A stretch of DNA of 64,000 bases from Pseudorhodobacter sp. E13 (GCF_003991405.1 NZ_RPEN01000158.1:124001-188000), one strand, 5' to 3'; positions 10,205-19,854 are shown, counted from the first letter of the stretch. Program-made: numbers and translations. The notes: generated by a model not told the origin, from the sequence alone.

Positions 10205-11782
10205 TTACGACTTCTGGAACATGGCGAGCATACGCCGTGTCACCATGAAACCGCCGAAAATATTGATCCCGGCCATAAAGACCGAAAGGCTTGCCAACAC
10301 GATCACAAGCCAGCTTCCCGACCCGATCTGAAGCAAGGCGCCCAGAATGATGATCGAGGAAATCGCGTTGGTCACGGCCATCAAGGGCGTGTGAAGGCTG
10401 TGGCTGACATTCCAGATCACCTGAAAGCCGACATAGCAGGCCAACACGAAAACGATGAAATGCGCCATGAAGCTTGCCGGGGTGAACATCCCCGCCAGCA
10501 ACAACAGCCCGCCGCCCACGGCCAGCAAGCCCACCTGATTGCGGGTCTGTGCCTTGAAGGCGGCGACTTCCTTTGCGCGCTTTTCCTCGGGCGTCAGCTC
10601 CTTGGCCTTTTCCTTCGGCTTTTGCACCGCAATCGCGGCCACCTTTGGCGGTGGCGGCGGGAAGGTAATCTCTCCCTGATGCGCCACGGTGGCGCCGCGG
10701 ATCACGTCATCTTCCATGTTATGGTTGATGACGCCATCCTTGCCCGGTGTAAGATCGGCCAGCATGTGCCGGATATTGTTGGAATAAAGCGTCGAGGCCT
10801 GCGCGGCCATCCGGCTTGGGAAATCGGTATAGCCAACAATCGTCACGCCATTATCGGTGACGACTTTCTGGTCCATCACGGTCAGATCGCAGTTGCCGCC
10901 GCGTTCCGCCGCAAGGTCCACGATCACCGAGCCGGGCTTCATCATCTCGACCATATCCTTGGTCCAGAGCTTGGGCGCAGGCCGTCCGGGGATCAGCGCG
11001 GTGGTGATAACGATGTCGATATCGGGGGCCAGTTCGCGGAACTTCGCCAATTGCTTGGCCTGGAACTCCGGGGTGGAGGGGGCCGCATAGCCACCCGTTG
11101 CCGCGCCATCCGGCAATTCGCTGGCGTCAAATTCCAGATAGACGAATTGCGCGCCCATCGATTCAATCTGTTCGGCCACTTCGGGCCGCACGTCAAAGGC
11201 GTAAGTAATCGCACCAAGGCTGGTCGCTGTGCCAATCGCGGCCAGACCGGCCACGCCTGCGCCCACAACCAGCACTTTCGCCGGGGGCACCTTGCCCGCT
11301 GCCGTCACCTGACCGGTAAAGAAGCGGCCAAAGTTGTTGCCCGCCTCGATCACGGCACGGTAGCCCGCGATATTGGCCATCGACGACAGCGCGTCCATTT
11401 TCTGCGCGCGGGAAATCCGCGGCACCATATCCATCGCAATCGCGGTGGTGCCTTGCTTTTTCATCTGCTCCAGCAGTTTTTCGTTCTGTGCCGGCCAGAA
11501 GAACGAGATCAGCGTCTGCCCCTCGCCCAGCATCTTGGCCTCTTTCGGCTCTGGCCCGCGCACTTTGACGATAATATCAGCGGCCTTGAACAGGGCGGCG
11601 GCGGTTTTCACCACCTCAACGCCCGCATCCTCATAGGCCTTGTCCGAAAATCCGGCCTTTTCGCCTGCGCCGGTTTCAATAACGCAGCTATGGCCCAGCT
11701 TTTGCAACAGTTTGGCCGAATCCGGCGTCATCGCGACGCGTGCTTCGCCCTCGAAAATTTCCTTGGGTGCCCCAATCTTCAA
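10205..11782 (-). CDS. pntA: NAD(P) transhydrogenase subunit alpha
   Basis: The alpha subunit carries the NAD(H)-binding domain I ([20 protein letters not shown] at the start, and the Rossmann motif [17 protein letters not shown] near residue 170). It then has a Lys/Pro-rich linker (near 380-410) and four C-terminal membrane helices that join those of PntB. It is a full-length single-chain alpha (525 residues), not the split PntAA/PntAB form used by some alphaproteobacteria. The start codon is TTG with GGGGGAG six bases upstream; no suitable ATG exists nearby. Confidence 0.96.
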   Translation of the reverse strand: MKIGAPKEIFEGEARVAMTPDSAKLLQKLGHSCVIETGAGEKAGFSDKAYEDAGVEVVKTAAALFKAADIIVKVRGPEPKEAKMLGEGQTLISFFWPAQNEKLLEQMKKQGTTAIAMDMVPRISRAQKMDALSSMANIAGYRAVIEAGNNFGRFFTGQVTAAGKVPPAKVLVVGAGVAGLAAIGTATSLGAITYAFDVRPEVAEQIESMGAQFVYLEFDASELPDGAATGGYAAPSTPEFQAKQLAKFRELAPDIDIVITTALIPGRPAPKLWTKDMVEMMKPGSVIVDLAAERGGNCDLTVMDQKVVTDNGVTIVGYTDFPSRMAAQASTLYSNNIRHMLADLTPGKDGVINHNMEDDVIRGATVAHQGEITFPPPPPKVAAIAVQKPKEKAKELTPEEKRAKEVAAFKAQTRNQVGLLAVGGGLLLLAGMFTPASFMAHFIVFVLACYVGFQVIWNVSHSLHTPLMAVTNAISSIIILGALLQIGSGSWLVIVLASLSVFMAGINIFGGFMVTRRMLAMFQKS

Positions 11783-11801
11783 CAGCTTCTCCCCCGATAT
11801 T

Positions 11802-11821
11802 TGACGCCAAGCGCGGCGTCA
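11802..11821. promoter_or_regulatory. Inverted repeat in pntAB leader
   Basis: TGACGCC and GGCGTCA form a perfect 7-bp inverted repeat with a 6-base spacer, about 20 bases upstream of the pntA TTG start. It could be an operator or an RNA hairpin near the ribosome site. No regulator is identified. Confidence 0.35.
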
Positions 11822-11913
11822 GGTCCGCATTTCAGTCTTCCTTAAACACCGCGCAACAATATTTCACAAGTCAGCAAGGAAATAACGACAATCTGACAAG
11901 CTGATGCGACATT

Positions 11914-12360
11914 TCAGACCCAGCGCCGCACCGCAGCGCAGTAATTTTCATATTCCGTTCCAAAGGCTTGGCGCAAATGCGCCTCCTCCCCCGTGATAAA
12001 GCGGGTGTTTATGACCCAGATGAACAGCGGCACCAGCAGCAATGCCGGCGCCGTATCCAGCCACAGGCAGGCCCCCAGCAGAATCAGCGAATCCCCCAGA
12101 TAGATCGGATTGCGGCTAAGGCGGAACAGACCCGATGTCACCAATTGCCGCGCCTGCCTGCGCGGCACAACCGTGGTGCGGGCGCGCAGCATCTCCCCTG
12201 CGGCAAGGCCCATCAGGCCAAAGCCCAGCAGCACCAAAGCCCCGCCCAGCACATCCCCAAAGCGGCCAAAGACCGGCATCGGCAGCAGCGCGGATATCCC
12301 CCAAGCCACGGCCAGAAACAGCGCCAACCACAGCGGCGGCCAATCGAATATCTTTGTCAT
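11914..12360 (-). CDS. Isoprenylcysteine/phospholipid methyltransferase-like membrane protein
   Basis: A 148-residue membrane protein from the ATG at 12360; starts at 12369 or 12372 are also possible because no start has a convincing ribosome site. It has about four membrane helices. The C-terminal ICMT/PEMT-type signature reads LFRLSRNPIYLGDSLILLG (near residue 78), then RFITGEEAHLRQ and GTEYENYCAAVRRW. That motif binds S-adenosylmethionine in related methyltransferases. The substrate is unknown: bacterial relatives have diverse or unproven activities. It diverges from kynU with 73 bases between. Confidence 0.75.
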   Translation of the reverse strand: MTKIFDWPPLWLALFLAVAWGISALLPMPVFGRFGDVLGGALVLLGFGLMGLAAGEMLRARTTVVPRRQARQLVTSGLFRLSRNPIYLGDSLILLGACLWLDTAPALLLVPLFIWVINTRFITGEEAHLRQAFGTEYENYCAAVRRWV

Positions 12361-12433
12361 CCCGCCCATCATTTTAAACTTGAAACGTAGCCCGCAAAGC
12401 GGTTCAATGCGGCAACTTGCCAAAGGATGCCCC

Positions 12434-13630
12434 ATGCCCACCGATTTCGCCAGCCTCCGCGCCCAGTTTGATTTGCCCGAAGGCGTGATTTATCTCGATG
12501 GCAATTCGCTTGGCCCTCTGCCAAAGGCGGCGGCGGCCCGCGTGGCGCGCACGATCACCCAGGAATGGGGGCAAATGCTGATCACCGGTTGGAACAAGGC
12601 TGGCTGGATGGCGCAACCCACCGCCATCGGGGACCGCATCGCCAGGCTGATCGGGGCCGAGGCGGGTTCGGTCGTCATGGGCGACACCTTGTCGATCAAG
12701 GTCTACCAAGCCCTCGCCTCGGCACTGGAAATGACCCCAAAGCGCCGGGTGATCCTGTCTGATACCGGCAATTTCCCTTCCGATCTTTACATGGCCGAAG
12801 GGCTGTGCCGCACGCTGGGCCCCGCGTATCAGTTGAAAACCGTGGCCCCCGAAGCGGTGCTGGACGCCATCGACGATACCACCGCCGTCCTTATGCTGAC
12901 CGAGGTGGATTACCGCACAGGCCGCAAGCATGATATGGCGGCCCTGACCAAAGCCGCCCATGCAGCAGGCGCACTGACGGTCTGGGATCTGGCCCATTCG
13001 GCAGGCGCGTTACCGGTGCATCTGGCCGCATGCGGGGCTGATTTCGCGGTGGGCTGCACCTATAAATACCTCAACTCCGGCCCCGGCGGCCCCGCCTTCA
13101 TCTATGTCGCTCCCTGCCATCAGGATGCGGCGCGCCCGGCGCTCTCTGGCTGGCTTGGCCATGCCGAACCCTTCGCCTTCGATCTGGCCTACCGCCCCGG
13201 CGACGGGATCGAGCGGATGCGCGTTGGCACGCCGCCCGTGCTGCAACTCGCCGCGCTGGAGGCCTCGCTGGATATCTGGGACCAGGCCGATATTCAGGAT
13301 GTCCGCGCCCAATCCATCGCCCTGACCAACCGCTTTATCGCAGGGGTAGAGGCCGCCTGCCCCAGCCTCACCCTCGCCACCCCGCGCAACGGTGATCAGC
13401 GCGGCTCACAAGTCTCGTTCCGCCACGCTGAAGGCTATGCCATCATGCAGGCCTGCATCGCGCATGGCGTGATCGGCGATTTCCGCGCCCCCGATATCCT
13501 GCGCTTCGGCTTCACGCCGCTTTATACCTCGGAACAAGATGTCGACAGCGCGGTCGCCGTTCTTGCCCGGATCATGGCGCAATCGCTCTGGGACCGGCCA
13601 GAGTATAAAACCCGCGCCCGTGTGACCTGA
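12434..13630 (+). CDS. kynU: Kynureninase
   Basis: A PLP enzyme that cleaves kynurenine to anthranilate and alanine in tryptophan breakdown. It has 398 residues from the ATG at 12434, preceded by AAAGGA; the longer in-frame start at 12110 runs through the divergent gene and is rejected. The N-terminus IYLDGNSLGPLPK is the kynureninase signature; the Schiff-base lysine lies in CTYKYLNSGPGGPAF near residue 215. Size matches the family. The tryptophan dioxygenase gene follows 278 bases downstream, giving two of the three steps from tryptophan to anthranilate; kynurenine formamidase is not in the window. Confidence 0.95.
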   Translation: MPTDFASLRAQFDLPEGVIYLDGNSLGPLPKAAAARVARTITQEWGQMLITGWNKAGWMAQPTAIGDRIARLIGAEAGSVVMGDTLSIKVYQALASALEMTPKRRVILSDTGNFPSDLYMAEGLCRTLGPAYQLKTVAPEAVLDAIDDTTAVLMLTEVDYRTGRKHDMAALTKAAHAAGALTVWDLAHSAGALPVHLAACGADFAVGCTYKYLNSGPGGPAFIYVAPCHQDAARPALSGWLGHAEPFAFDLAYRPGDGIERMRVGTPPVLQLAALEASLDIWDQADIQDVRAQSIALTNRFIAGVEAACPSLTLATPRNGDQRGSQVSFRHAEGYAIMQACIAHGVIGDFRAPDILRFGFTPLYTSEQDVDSAVAVLARIMAQSLWDRPEYKTRARVT

Positions 13631-13643
13631 TGCGCGCGCCGCT

Positions 13644-13680
13644 TTCATCTTGGCCCAAATACCTCCGCCGGAGGCACCCG
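13644..13680 (+). repeat. Intergenic palindromic repeat, copy 1
   Basis: This roughly 37-base element begins TTCATCTTGGC, continues AAATACC and ends in the palindrome CCTCCGCCGGAGG plus CAC. It sits 14 bases after the kynU stop. A near-identical copy lies at 30871-30907, also just after a plus-strand stop and in the same orientation. The GCCCAA/GCAAAA centre is the main difference. It may act as a 3'-end or REP-like element. Confidence 0.75.
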
Positions 13681-13908
13681 ACGCCACCACGCGCGCAGCC
13701 GCTGGGCGTGGAAACCGGCCGCTACCCTTCTGAAACCATTCCCCAAAGCCATGGCTCCACCGGGCAGATACCGCTTTGCGCCCCCGCAGGCTGGGCGGCG
13801 CTTTGGCGCAGGCTTTCGGGGTTTTCGGTGCTCAGCACCCGCTTTGCCGCCTGTCCCCGCTAGTGGCCAGCCCAACGCTGGCCCCCTTTGACCGATGGAG
13901 AGCCCGCA

Positions 13909-14766
13909 ATGACCCCCCCCAAATGCCCGATGACCGCCCCGCTTGACCCCGCCACCGATGGCGCCGAAATGTCCTTTGATGGCCGCATGTCCTATGGCGA
14001 CTACCTCAACCTCGACAAGATCCTGACCGCCCAGACCCTGCGCAGCAGTGCCCATGATGAAATGCTGTTCATCATCCAGCACCAGACATCCGAACTCTGG
14101 ATGCGGCTGGCCCTGCATGAGTTGACCGCCGCAAGGTCCGCCATTGCCGCCGACCACCTGCGCCCGGCGTTCAAGATGCTGTCGCGCATCGCCCGTATCT
14201 TTGAGCAACTCAATTCCGCCTGGGATGTGCTGCGCACCATGACCCCGTCGGAATATACCCGCTTTCGCGATGATCTCGGCCAATCCTCGGGGTTTCAAAG
14301 CCACCAATACCGGTTGATCGAATTCGCGGTCGGCAACCGCAACCCGGCGATGCTGCGCCCGCATGTGCATCGCGCCGATGTCACCGCGCTTTTGCTGGCC
14401 GAACTTGCCCGCCCCAGCCTTTATGATGAGGCGCTGCGCCATTTGCACCGCAAAGGCCTGCCCGTTCCCGAAAACGTGATCACCCGCGACCTCTCGCAGC
14501 CTTGGGTTGCCGATGCGGGCGTGCAGGCCCTGTGGGAAACCATCTACCGCGATCCCGAAACCCATTGGGAAGCCTATGAGATGGCCGAGAAACTCGTTGA
14601 TTTCGAAGACTATTTCCGCCGCTGGCGCTTCAATCATGTGACCACGGTTGAACGGATCATCGGTTTCAAGCGTGGCACGGGCGGCACCTCAGGCGTGCAA
14701 TATCTGCGTAAAATGCTGGAGGTGCAGCTTTTCCCCGAGCTTTGGCACCTCAGAACCGCGCTCTAG
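13909..14766 (+). CDS. kynA: Tryptophan 2,3-dioxygenase
   Basis: A haem enzyme that opens the indole ring of tryptophan to N-formylkynurenine. It has 285 residues from the ATG at 13909, which has GGAGAG six bases upstream; the TTG at 13888 is a less likely start. Family motifs are [11 protein letters not shown] (near residue 53), [11 protein letters not shown] (near 128) and [14 protein letters not shown] (near 243), the last with the proximal haem histidine. Length matches bacterial enzymes. It follows kynU, consistent with a tryptophan-to-anthranilate route. Confidence 0.96.
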   Translation: MTPPKCPMTAPLDPATDGAEMSFDGRMSYGDYLNLDKILTAQTLRSSAHDEMLFIIQHQTSELWMRLALHELTAARSAIAADHLRPAFKMLSRIARIFEQLNSAWDVLRTMTPSEYTRFRDDLGQSSGFQSHQYRLIEFAVGNRNPAMLRPHVHRADVTALLLAELARPSLYDEALRHLHRKGLPVPENVITRDLSQPWVADAGVQALWETIYRDPETHWEAYEMAEKLVDFEDYFRRWRFNHVTTVERIIGFKRGTGGTSGVQYLRKMLEVQLFPELWHLRTAL

Positions 14767-14900
14767 CCGCGGCGTTCCCCGGTTTCGGCGGAAATCCGTT
14801 CATCTGCGGGCCAATCGGCTTTGACCCTCTGGCCCCTTTGTTCTATTCAAGGAAACAATGAAAGAATCCGCATCTTGCGGCATAGTGAAGGTATATCCAT

Positions 14901-15860
14901 ATGCGCAGCTTCGGCATCCCGTTTCGTATCCTTGGCCTGCCTGTGGCGTTCAGTCTGGCGCTTTCTGCCTGTGTGGCCCCGGTGGCAACCACCCCTGCCG
15001 ATCCTGCCGCCGCCAAACGCAGCGCCCCGGTGGAACCGGCCGAGGTTGCCTATGTCGCCCGGATGGACGGCGCGATCCCGGTGCCGGCGGTGCCTTTGGA
15101 CAAGCTGCCAGAAGCCTATCGCCGGCAAGAGGTGGCCTATCAAACCGACCGCCCTGCCGGGTCCATCATCATTCACCCCGGCCAGAAGTTCCTTTATTTC
15201 GTGACAGGGCCGAACAAGGCGATCCGCTATGGCATCTCGGTCGGCAAATCCGGCTTTGAATGGGCGGGCGAGGCTGTGGTGTCGCAGACCAAGAACTGGC
15301 CGACATGGACGCCGCCCCCCGAAATGATCGAGCGCAGCCCAAAGCTGGAGAAATGGAAAGACGGCCAACCCGGCGGCCCCACCAACCCCTTGGGTGCGCG
15401 GGCGATCTATCTTTTGTCGAACGGGCGCGATTATGGCTATCGCATCCATGGCACACCCGATTGGTGGTCGATCGGCAAGAACGCCTCGTCGGGTTGTATC
15501 CGCATGATCCAGCAAGACGTGATTGACCTGAACCAACGGGTGCAGCCCGGTGCCAATGTTCTGGTGTTGAATGCCGATGGCTCCATGCCCAAAGGCTTGA
15601 AAATCCCGACGCCGCCAAAACCGAAAAAGGTTGTGGCCAAGGCAAAGCCAAAGCCCGCCGTGCCGGAGCTGGAAATCAAGACCGTCACCTATCAGCCAAA
15701 ACCGATGGCAGAGGCCGCAACGGCACCGACAACAGACGCAGCGACCACGGCCAAGGCCACGACCACCACTCCGATGGTCACCACCCCGGCGCAACCGAGC
15801 CAAAGCACCACAACAACCAGCCCGGTGATCTTGCTGCCGGAAAACAAGACAACGCCATAA
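14901..15860 (+). CDS. Lipoprotein L,D-transpeptidase (YkuD domain)
   Basis: A 319-residue envelope protein. The signal ends in a lipobox LALSAC with Cys24 as lipidation site. The YkuD catalytic domain spans about residues 80-225 and contains HGTPDWWSIGKNASSGCIRM, the H-x-S-x-G-C-x-R-type active site with the nucleophilic cysteine. Such enzymes make 3-3 peptidoglycan crosslinks or attach proteins to the wall. The C-terminal 90 residues are Pro/Lys/Thr/Ala-rich and low in complexity, perhaps a spacer or wall-binding tail. A clear terminator follows. Confidence 0.92.
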   Translation: MRSFGIPFRILGLPVAFSLALSACVAPVATTPADPAAAKRSAPVEPAEVAYVARMDGAIPVPAVPLDKLPEAYRRQEVAYQTDRPAGSIIIHPGQKFLYFVTGPNKAIRYGISVGKSGFEWAGEAVVSQTKNWPTWTPPPEMIERSPKLEKWKDGQPGGPTNPLGARAIYLLSNGRDYGYRIHGTPDWWSIGKNASSGCIRMIQQDVIDLNQRVQPGANVLVLNADGSMPKGLKIPTPPKPKKVVAKAKPKPAVPELEIKTVTYQPKPMAEAATAPTTDAATTAKATTTTPMVTTPAQPSQSTTTTSPVILLPENKTTP

Positions 15861-15878
15861 GGCATTGATGTTGTCGGG

Positions 15879-15908
15879 AAAGGCGGGCCAAACGGACCCG
15901 CCTTTTTT
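15879..15908. terminator. Rho-independent terminator
   Basis: AAAGGCGGG and CCCGCCTTT form a 9-bp stem followed by further Ts, 18 bases after the L,D-transpeptidase stop. It separates that gene from the convergent cytochrome c gene and may serve both. Confidence 0.85.
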
Positions 15909-15926
15909 CATCGGCTTCCACGGCGA

Positions 15927-16343
15927 TCAAAAGATGCCATTGGCCTGCTGCAAAGCCCGCACATAAAGCAGGATCGCTGCGACATCGGCCTCGGTGATGC
16001 CTTCGACCGGGGGCATATCGCCATAGGGCCAGTGATGCGCCCTGACCCCTTGCAAAGCGGCCACATAAAACGCCCCGTCGCCATGGTGAGATGGTTCATA
16101 GATCTTGTGCAGAAACGGCGGGCCTGCGCCCTCCACGCCCAGCCCGTTTTCCCCATGACAGGCCGCGCAGTTCGCGGTGTAAAGCGCAGCCCCTTGCTGC
16201 GCCTCTGGGCCAAGCAGCGGGATAACAACCTCTGTCGCGGCGCTGACTGTTGTCTTGCCCGGCCAGACGGCCCAAGCCGCCAAAGCCAGCGCAAGGCCGG
16301 CAGCCCCCAAAGCCAAACGGCGTGCGTTGATCTGTTTTGTCAC
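15927..16343 (-). CDS. Monohaem cytochrome c (class I)
   Basis: A 138-residue c-type cytochrome. The start is GTG at 16343, which has a GGGGG site five bases upstream; the longer open frame is not supported. An N-terminal hydrophobic segment (residues about 8-28) is either a signal peptide or a membrane anchor. The haem motif is CAACH (near residue 60) and a likely axial methionine lies in GDMPPVEG (near 110). It probably carries electrons in the periplasm; the partner is not evident. It lies 76 bases after the C26 amidohydrolase gene on the same strand. Confidence 0.88.
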   Translation of the reverse strand: MTKQINARRLALGAAGLALALAAWAVWPGKTTVSAATEVVIPLLGPEAQQGAALYTANCAACHGENGLGVEGAGPPFLHKIYEPSHHGDGAFYVAALQGVRAHHWPYGDMPPVEGITEADVAAILLYVRALQQANGIF

Positions 16344-16419
16344 ATGGGCCCCCTTGTTTTCCGTCACAAAGCCCCCGTCTACGGGGTTCCAGCAAGGGGA
16401 AGGCAAGAGGTTTAAGGCG

Positions 16420-17217
16420 TCATGCCCCGGCCATAGCTTGTGCCACGGGGCGCTGACCTGCGGCCCATTCCGCCGCTGCGGCGCCAAAGGCGGTGAACAA
16501 GGGGCGCGAAACCGGGTCAGCCTCGGCGTTCCATTCGGGGTGCCATTGCACCGACAGGGTGAAACCCGGCGCGCCGCTGATATAGATCGCCTCGGGCGTG
16601 CCATCGGGGGCGTGGCCATCCACCACCACCCGCGCGCCGGGGCGGCAAATGCCTTGCCCGTGCAGCGTGTTCGTCATCACCTCTTCCGCGCCCATCAGAT
16701 TTGCAAACACCCCGCCGGGGGCAAAGCGCACGCAATGGCGCAGGGCGAATTTTTCCTCGATCGTGCCATCGGGCGGCATGCGGTGGTTCATCCGCCCCGG
16801 CAGATCGCGGATTTCGGGGTAAAGAGAGCCGCCCATCGCCACATTCACCTCTTGAAAGCCGCGACAAATCCCCATGAAGGGCTGGCCGCGTTCGACACAG
16901 GCCCGCACCAAAGGCAGCGTGATCGCATCGCGGCAGCGGTCAAAATCGCCATGGGCGGGGGTTTCATCCTCGCCATATTCGCTGGGATGCACATTCGGGC
17001 GGCCCCCTGTCAGCAGGAAGCCGTCACACAACTCCAGCAACTCCGCCACGCTGACAAAGCGCGGATCAGACGGGATGATGATCGGCAAACAGCCCGCCAC
17101 CTTCGAGACGGCTTCGCTGTTCATCGTTCCCCCGGCATGGACGGGATAGGATTCGTTCAGCAGGTTCATATTGCCGATGATCCCGATCACGGGGCGGCGC
17201 CTGGCGGTTTGTGTCAT
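16420..17217 (-). CDS. Gamma-glutamyl-gamma-aminobutyrate hydrolase family protein (peptidase C26)
   Basis: A 265-residue class-I glutamine amidotransferase-like hydrolase of the PuuD type. The nucleophile elbow is GICRGFQEVN (Cys near residue 108), the oxyanion region is LTGGRPNVHP, and the catalytic His/Glu pair is in QWHPEW near residue 225. PuuD-like enzymes remove the gamma-glutamyl group from polyamine-derived intermediates; the exact substrate here is inferred. No puuA or puuC neighbours it, though a PuuB-like oxidase lies at 29467. Confidence 0.88.
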   Translation of the reverse strand: MTQTARRRPVIGIIGNMNLLNESYPVHAGGTMNSEAVSKVAGCLPIIIPSDPRFVSVAELLELCDGFLLTGGRPNVHPSEYGEDETPAHGDFDRCRDAITLPLVRACVERGQPFMGICRGFQEVNVAMGGSLYPEIRDLPGRMNHRMPPDGTIEEKFALRHCVRFAPGGVFANLMGAEEVMTNTLHGQGICRPGARVVVDGHAPDGTPEAIYISGAPGFTLSVQWHPEWNAEADPVSRPLFTAFGAAAAEWAAGQRPVAQAMAGA

Positions 17218-17382
17218 CGGAAATTTCCGGTAAAATCACACGTCATACGGATAGGATAGGCCATGCCAATCCAAAGGTGAAGGCCCTGCCCCCGTCTGAC
17301 AGGCCCATCACATAAGCTTGATTTGCCTTCCCCCTGCCGGAATCTTTCACAGATCATCGCATCACCCTGACATGAGGCCGAT

Positions 17383-17733
17383 ATGAAAACCCTGACGCTT
17401 GTTCTTGCTCTTGCCCTGCCGCTGCCTGCGCTGGCCCAGACTGTGGACCACAGCGGGCATCAGATGACGGGCGATCAAAGCCCCTCGTCGCTGGCCTATA
17501 CGGAAGCGAATGCCAAGATGCATGCCGATATGGCCGTCCCGCTGACCGGGGATGCGGATGTTGATTTCATCCGGGGCATGATCCCGCACCACCAAGGCGC
17601 TGTCGATATGGCGCGGGTCGTGCTGCAATATGGCACCGACCCCGAGGTGCGCAAACTGGCCGAAGGCGTGATTGCCGCCCAAGAGGCCGAAATTGCCTGG
17701 ATGACGGAATGGCTGGCCAAACAGGGTAAATAA
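17383..17733 (+). CDS. DUF305 family secreted protein
   Basis: A 116-residue protein with a Sec signal ([19 protein letters not shown], cleaved near residue 19) and the DUF305 core [16 protein letters not shown] (near residue 63), rich in His and Met. Proteins of this family occur beside copper and metal resistance genes and may bind metal in the periplasm. No such partner is next to it; corA follows 42 bases downstream on the same strand and may be cotranscribed. Confidence 0.88.
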   Translation: MKTLTLVLALALPLPALAQTVDHSGHQMTGDQSPSSLAYTEANAKMHADMAVPLTGDADVDFIRGMIPHHQGAVDMARVVLQYGTDPEVRKLAEGVIAAQEAEIAWMTEWLAKQGK

Positions 17734-17775
17734 AGCGCATATGGGGGGCCACACGCCCCCCAACTCAGGTGCGCC

Positions 17776-18732
17776 ATGCTGACGACTTACAAACTTGAAA
17801 ACGGCATCCTTCACCCCAACGGCACCACGCTGGACGGGGCGGTGTGGATTGATCTGTGCGAACCCACGCTTGCCGAGGAAAACGCCGTCGAGGCCGAAAC
17901 CCGGTGCGACATCCCGACCGAAGACGAAATGCGCGAGATCGAGATTTCCTCGCGGCTGTATACGTTTGAACATGCCACCTATATGACCGCCCTGCTGCCT
18001 GCCAATTCCGATGGCGGCGACCCGGTGATGGGGCCTGTCAGCTTTGTGCTGACGCCGTCGCATCTGGTGACGATCCGCTATCACAACCCGCGGGTGTTCA
18101 CCTCTTTCCCGCCGCGCGCCCATGCAACGCGGCTGGAAATGAGCAACCCTTTGGCCGTGCTGCTGGCGCTGCTGGAGGCGGTGATTGACCGGCAGGCCGA
18201 TATTCTGGAACGCGCGGCGGCCGATATTGATACGCAATCCCGCCGTCTGTTCAAACTGGCGAAGGACCGCAAACATCAGGATTATCAGTCGGTTCTGGAA
18301 AAGGTGGGCCAGATGGGCAACCTGAATTCCAACATCCGCGACAGTTTGCTGACATTGGATCGCCTCGCGGGCTATCTGGCGCAGGTGTTGACCCGGCACA
18401 GCGCCACGCCCGAGCTGCATGAACGCGCCAGAACGCTGACCAATGACGTGAAATCCCTGACCGATCACGCGAATTTCGTGGCCTCCAAGATCACTTTCTT
18501 GCTGGATGCCACATTGGGCATGATCAACATCGAACAGACAAATATCAGCAAGATCTTCTCGGTCGCGGCGGTGATCTTTTTGCCCGCCACGCTGATCGCC
18601 TCGATCTTCGGGATGAATTTCGGGGCGATGCCGGGGCTTGGCTGGACGCATGGGTTTACCGCATCCCTGATCGCGATGCTGGCGCTGGCCCTGGCGACCT
18701 ATGGCTATTTCAAATTCAAGAACTGGCTTTAG
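17776..18732 (+). CDS. CorA family magnesium transporter
   Basis: A 318-residue divalent-cation channel. It has a long cytoplasmic alpha/beta and coiled-coil N-terminal region (to about residue 255), then two C-terminal membrane helices. The selectivity motif GMNFGAMPG sits at the end of the first helix near residue 280. The short basic C-terminus KFKNWL is typical. Mg2+, Co2+ or Ni2+ transport is the family role. It ends 27 bases from the convergent RES gene. Confidence 0.92.
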   Translation: MLTTYKLENGILHPNGTTLDGAVWIDLCEPTLAEENAVEAETRCDIPTEDEMREIEISSRLYTFEHATYMTALLPANSDGGDPVMGPVSFVLTPSHLVTIRYHNPRVFTSFPPRAHATRLEMSNPLAVLLALLEAVIDRQADILERAAADIDTQSRRLFKLAKDRKHQDYQSVLEKVGQMGNLNSNIRDSLLTLDRLAGYLAQVLTRHSATPELHERARTLTNDVKSLTDHANFVASKITFLLDATLGMINIEQTNISKIFSVAAVIFLPATLIASIFGMNFGAMPGLGWTHGFTASLIAMLALALATYGYFKFKNWL

Positions 18733-18759
18733 ACATTGGTTTAATGTCACGCCATAAGC

Positions 18760-19479
18760 CTATGATTTAAAAGCAAGGCTCGTGTTTGAAATGGCAAAGC
18801 TATGCCGCGATTTATCGGTTTCGCAACTGGCACGGATCAGCGCCTCGGCATAGATCACATGCCATGTCTGCAAAGCAATCGGGCGCGGGGTGGCAAAGGC
18901 GCGGCAGGTCAGCACGGCCACATTCGCCGCCCCATCCGGCGCGCGGACGGAGGCATAGCGGATCGCCTCGCCGCCCGCCGCGCGCAGGTCGTCAGCAAGC
19001 GAAAGGCAATCGCTGTAATCATCGGGGTCCGTCCAGCGCCCGGCCCCGGCCCAGTCCGGCGCCGTCAGGTCCAGCATCAACGGCGTTTGAATATCGGCCT
19101 GGACGGCGGTGTATTCGATGGCGCGGCGCGGCAAAGGCGTGCCCTCAGACGCGCGGAAAAACCGCAACATGCCCCAGATCATCTCGCACAATGCGGTGAT
19201 CGGCGCCTCAGAGCCATACCAGACCCCCGGCGTGCGCCCGCGCCGCCGAAACCGCGAGTCGCGCGGATAGCAGCCATAGCGAAACGGCGACCAGAATTGA
19301 TAATCAAGGTGCCGGCACTCCTCTGGCACCGGGGGCTTGCTGGCCTCCAGCAGTGCTTCCAGCATGTCATGTTCTTCGAATGTGTCGACGATGCGGATGG
19401 TGGAGGATCGGAATTGCCCTTCGATAATCCGCCACAACCCGGCCTTTAGAGGGCGCAGGCTTGCGTCAAACGGGGGCAC
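18760..19479 (-). CDS. RES-domain toxin of a toxin-antitoxin pair
   Basis: A 239-residue RES-family protein. The core is recognisable from QFWSPFRYG (near residue 61), the segment GVWYGSEAPITALCEMIW with the conserved glutamate near residue 99, and the later RYASVRAPDGAANVAVLT stretch. Characterised RES toxins (ParT, MbcT, Res) degrade or use NAD+. Its start lies 14 bases inside the end of the Xre/DUF2384 gene, the usual antitoxin-first overlapping layout. Slightly longer than many RES toxins because of a C-terminal tail. Confidence 0.88.
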   Translation of the reverse strand: MPPFDASLRPLKAGLWRIIEGQFRSSTIRIVDTFEEHDMLEALLEASKPPVPEECRHLDYQFWSPFRYGCYPRDSRFRRRGRTPGVWYGSEAPITALCEMIWGMLRFFRASEGTPLPRRAIEYTAVQADIQTPLMLDLTAPDWAGAGRWTDPDDYSDCLSLADDLRAAGGEAIRYASVRAPDGAANVAVLTCRAFATPRPIALQTWHVIYAEALIRASCETDKSRHSFAISNTSLAFKS

Positions 19480-19849
19480 GCGCGGCGTCCAGATAGTTCA
19501 TCACATCAATCAGCCCGGTGGCCTGCGCGATCAGCGCCTTGGGGTGGCCGCCCAGATCATGGTTCGGGTTCGCCATCCAGCCCCGGATCACTGCGGATTC
19601 GCCCCCGGCAAGCGCATCCAGCGACCGGAACACCCGGATCAGGCACAGCGCCAGTTCCAGCGGCTTGCCATCCAGCGCGAAACCACCGCTTTTCATGCGG
19701 CTGATGCTGGGTTCCGACAGGCCAAGCGTCTGGGCCAGATCGCGCTGCGACAGGCCCAGTTCGCGCGCGGCATTGACCACGGCTTTGGCCGCGACATGGC
19801 CGGGTGTGGTGGCGGGGGCTTGGGCAGCTTTGTGCAAGTGGGTGGTCAT
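19466..19849 (-). CDS. Xre/DUF2384 (MbcA/ParS-type) antitoxin
   Basis: A 127-residue protein with a helix-turn-helix (GLSQRDLAQTLGLSEPSISRMKSG-type segment, residues about 32-55) and a C-terminal DUF2384 toxin-binding part (LDALAGGESAVIRGWM, HPKALIAQATGLIDVMNYL). It should neutralise the RES toxin encoded next and repress its own promoter. A GGAG ribosome site precedes the ATG. A strong AT-rich promoter and a 12-bp inverted repeat lie just upstream (19855-19898). Confidence 0.92.
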   Translation of the reverse strand: MTTHLHKAAQAPATTPGHVAAKAVVNAARELGLSQRDLAQTLGLSEPSISRMKSGGFALDGKPLELALCLIRVFRSLDALAGGESAVIRGWMANPNHDLGGHPKALIAQATGLIDVMNYLDAARAPV

Positions 19850-19854
19850 GGTGA

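Noticed and set aside
8561-11845. A 1094-residue open frame on the plus strand
   Set aside because: It lies wholly antisense to the clear pntA and pntB genes and is rich in His, Gln and Arg, as expected from the reverse complement of GC-rich coding sequence.
13630-13863. A 77-residue open frame after kynU
   Set aside because: It consists of the repeat element and GC-rich spacer and has no ribosome site; the repeat itself is reported instead.
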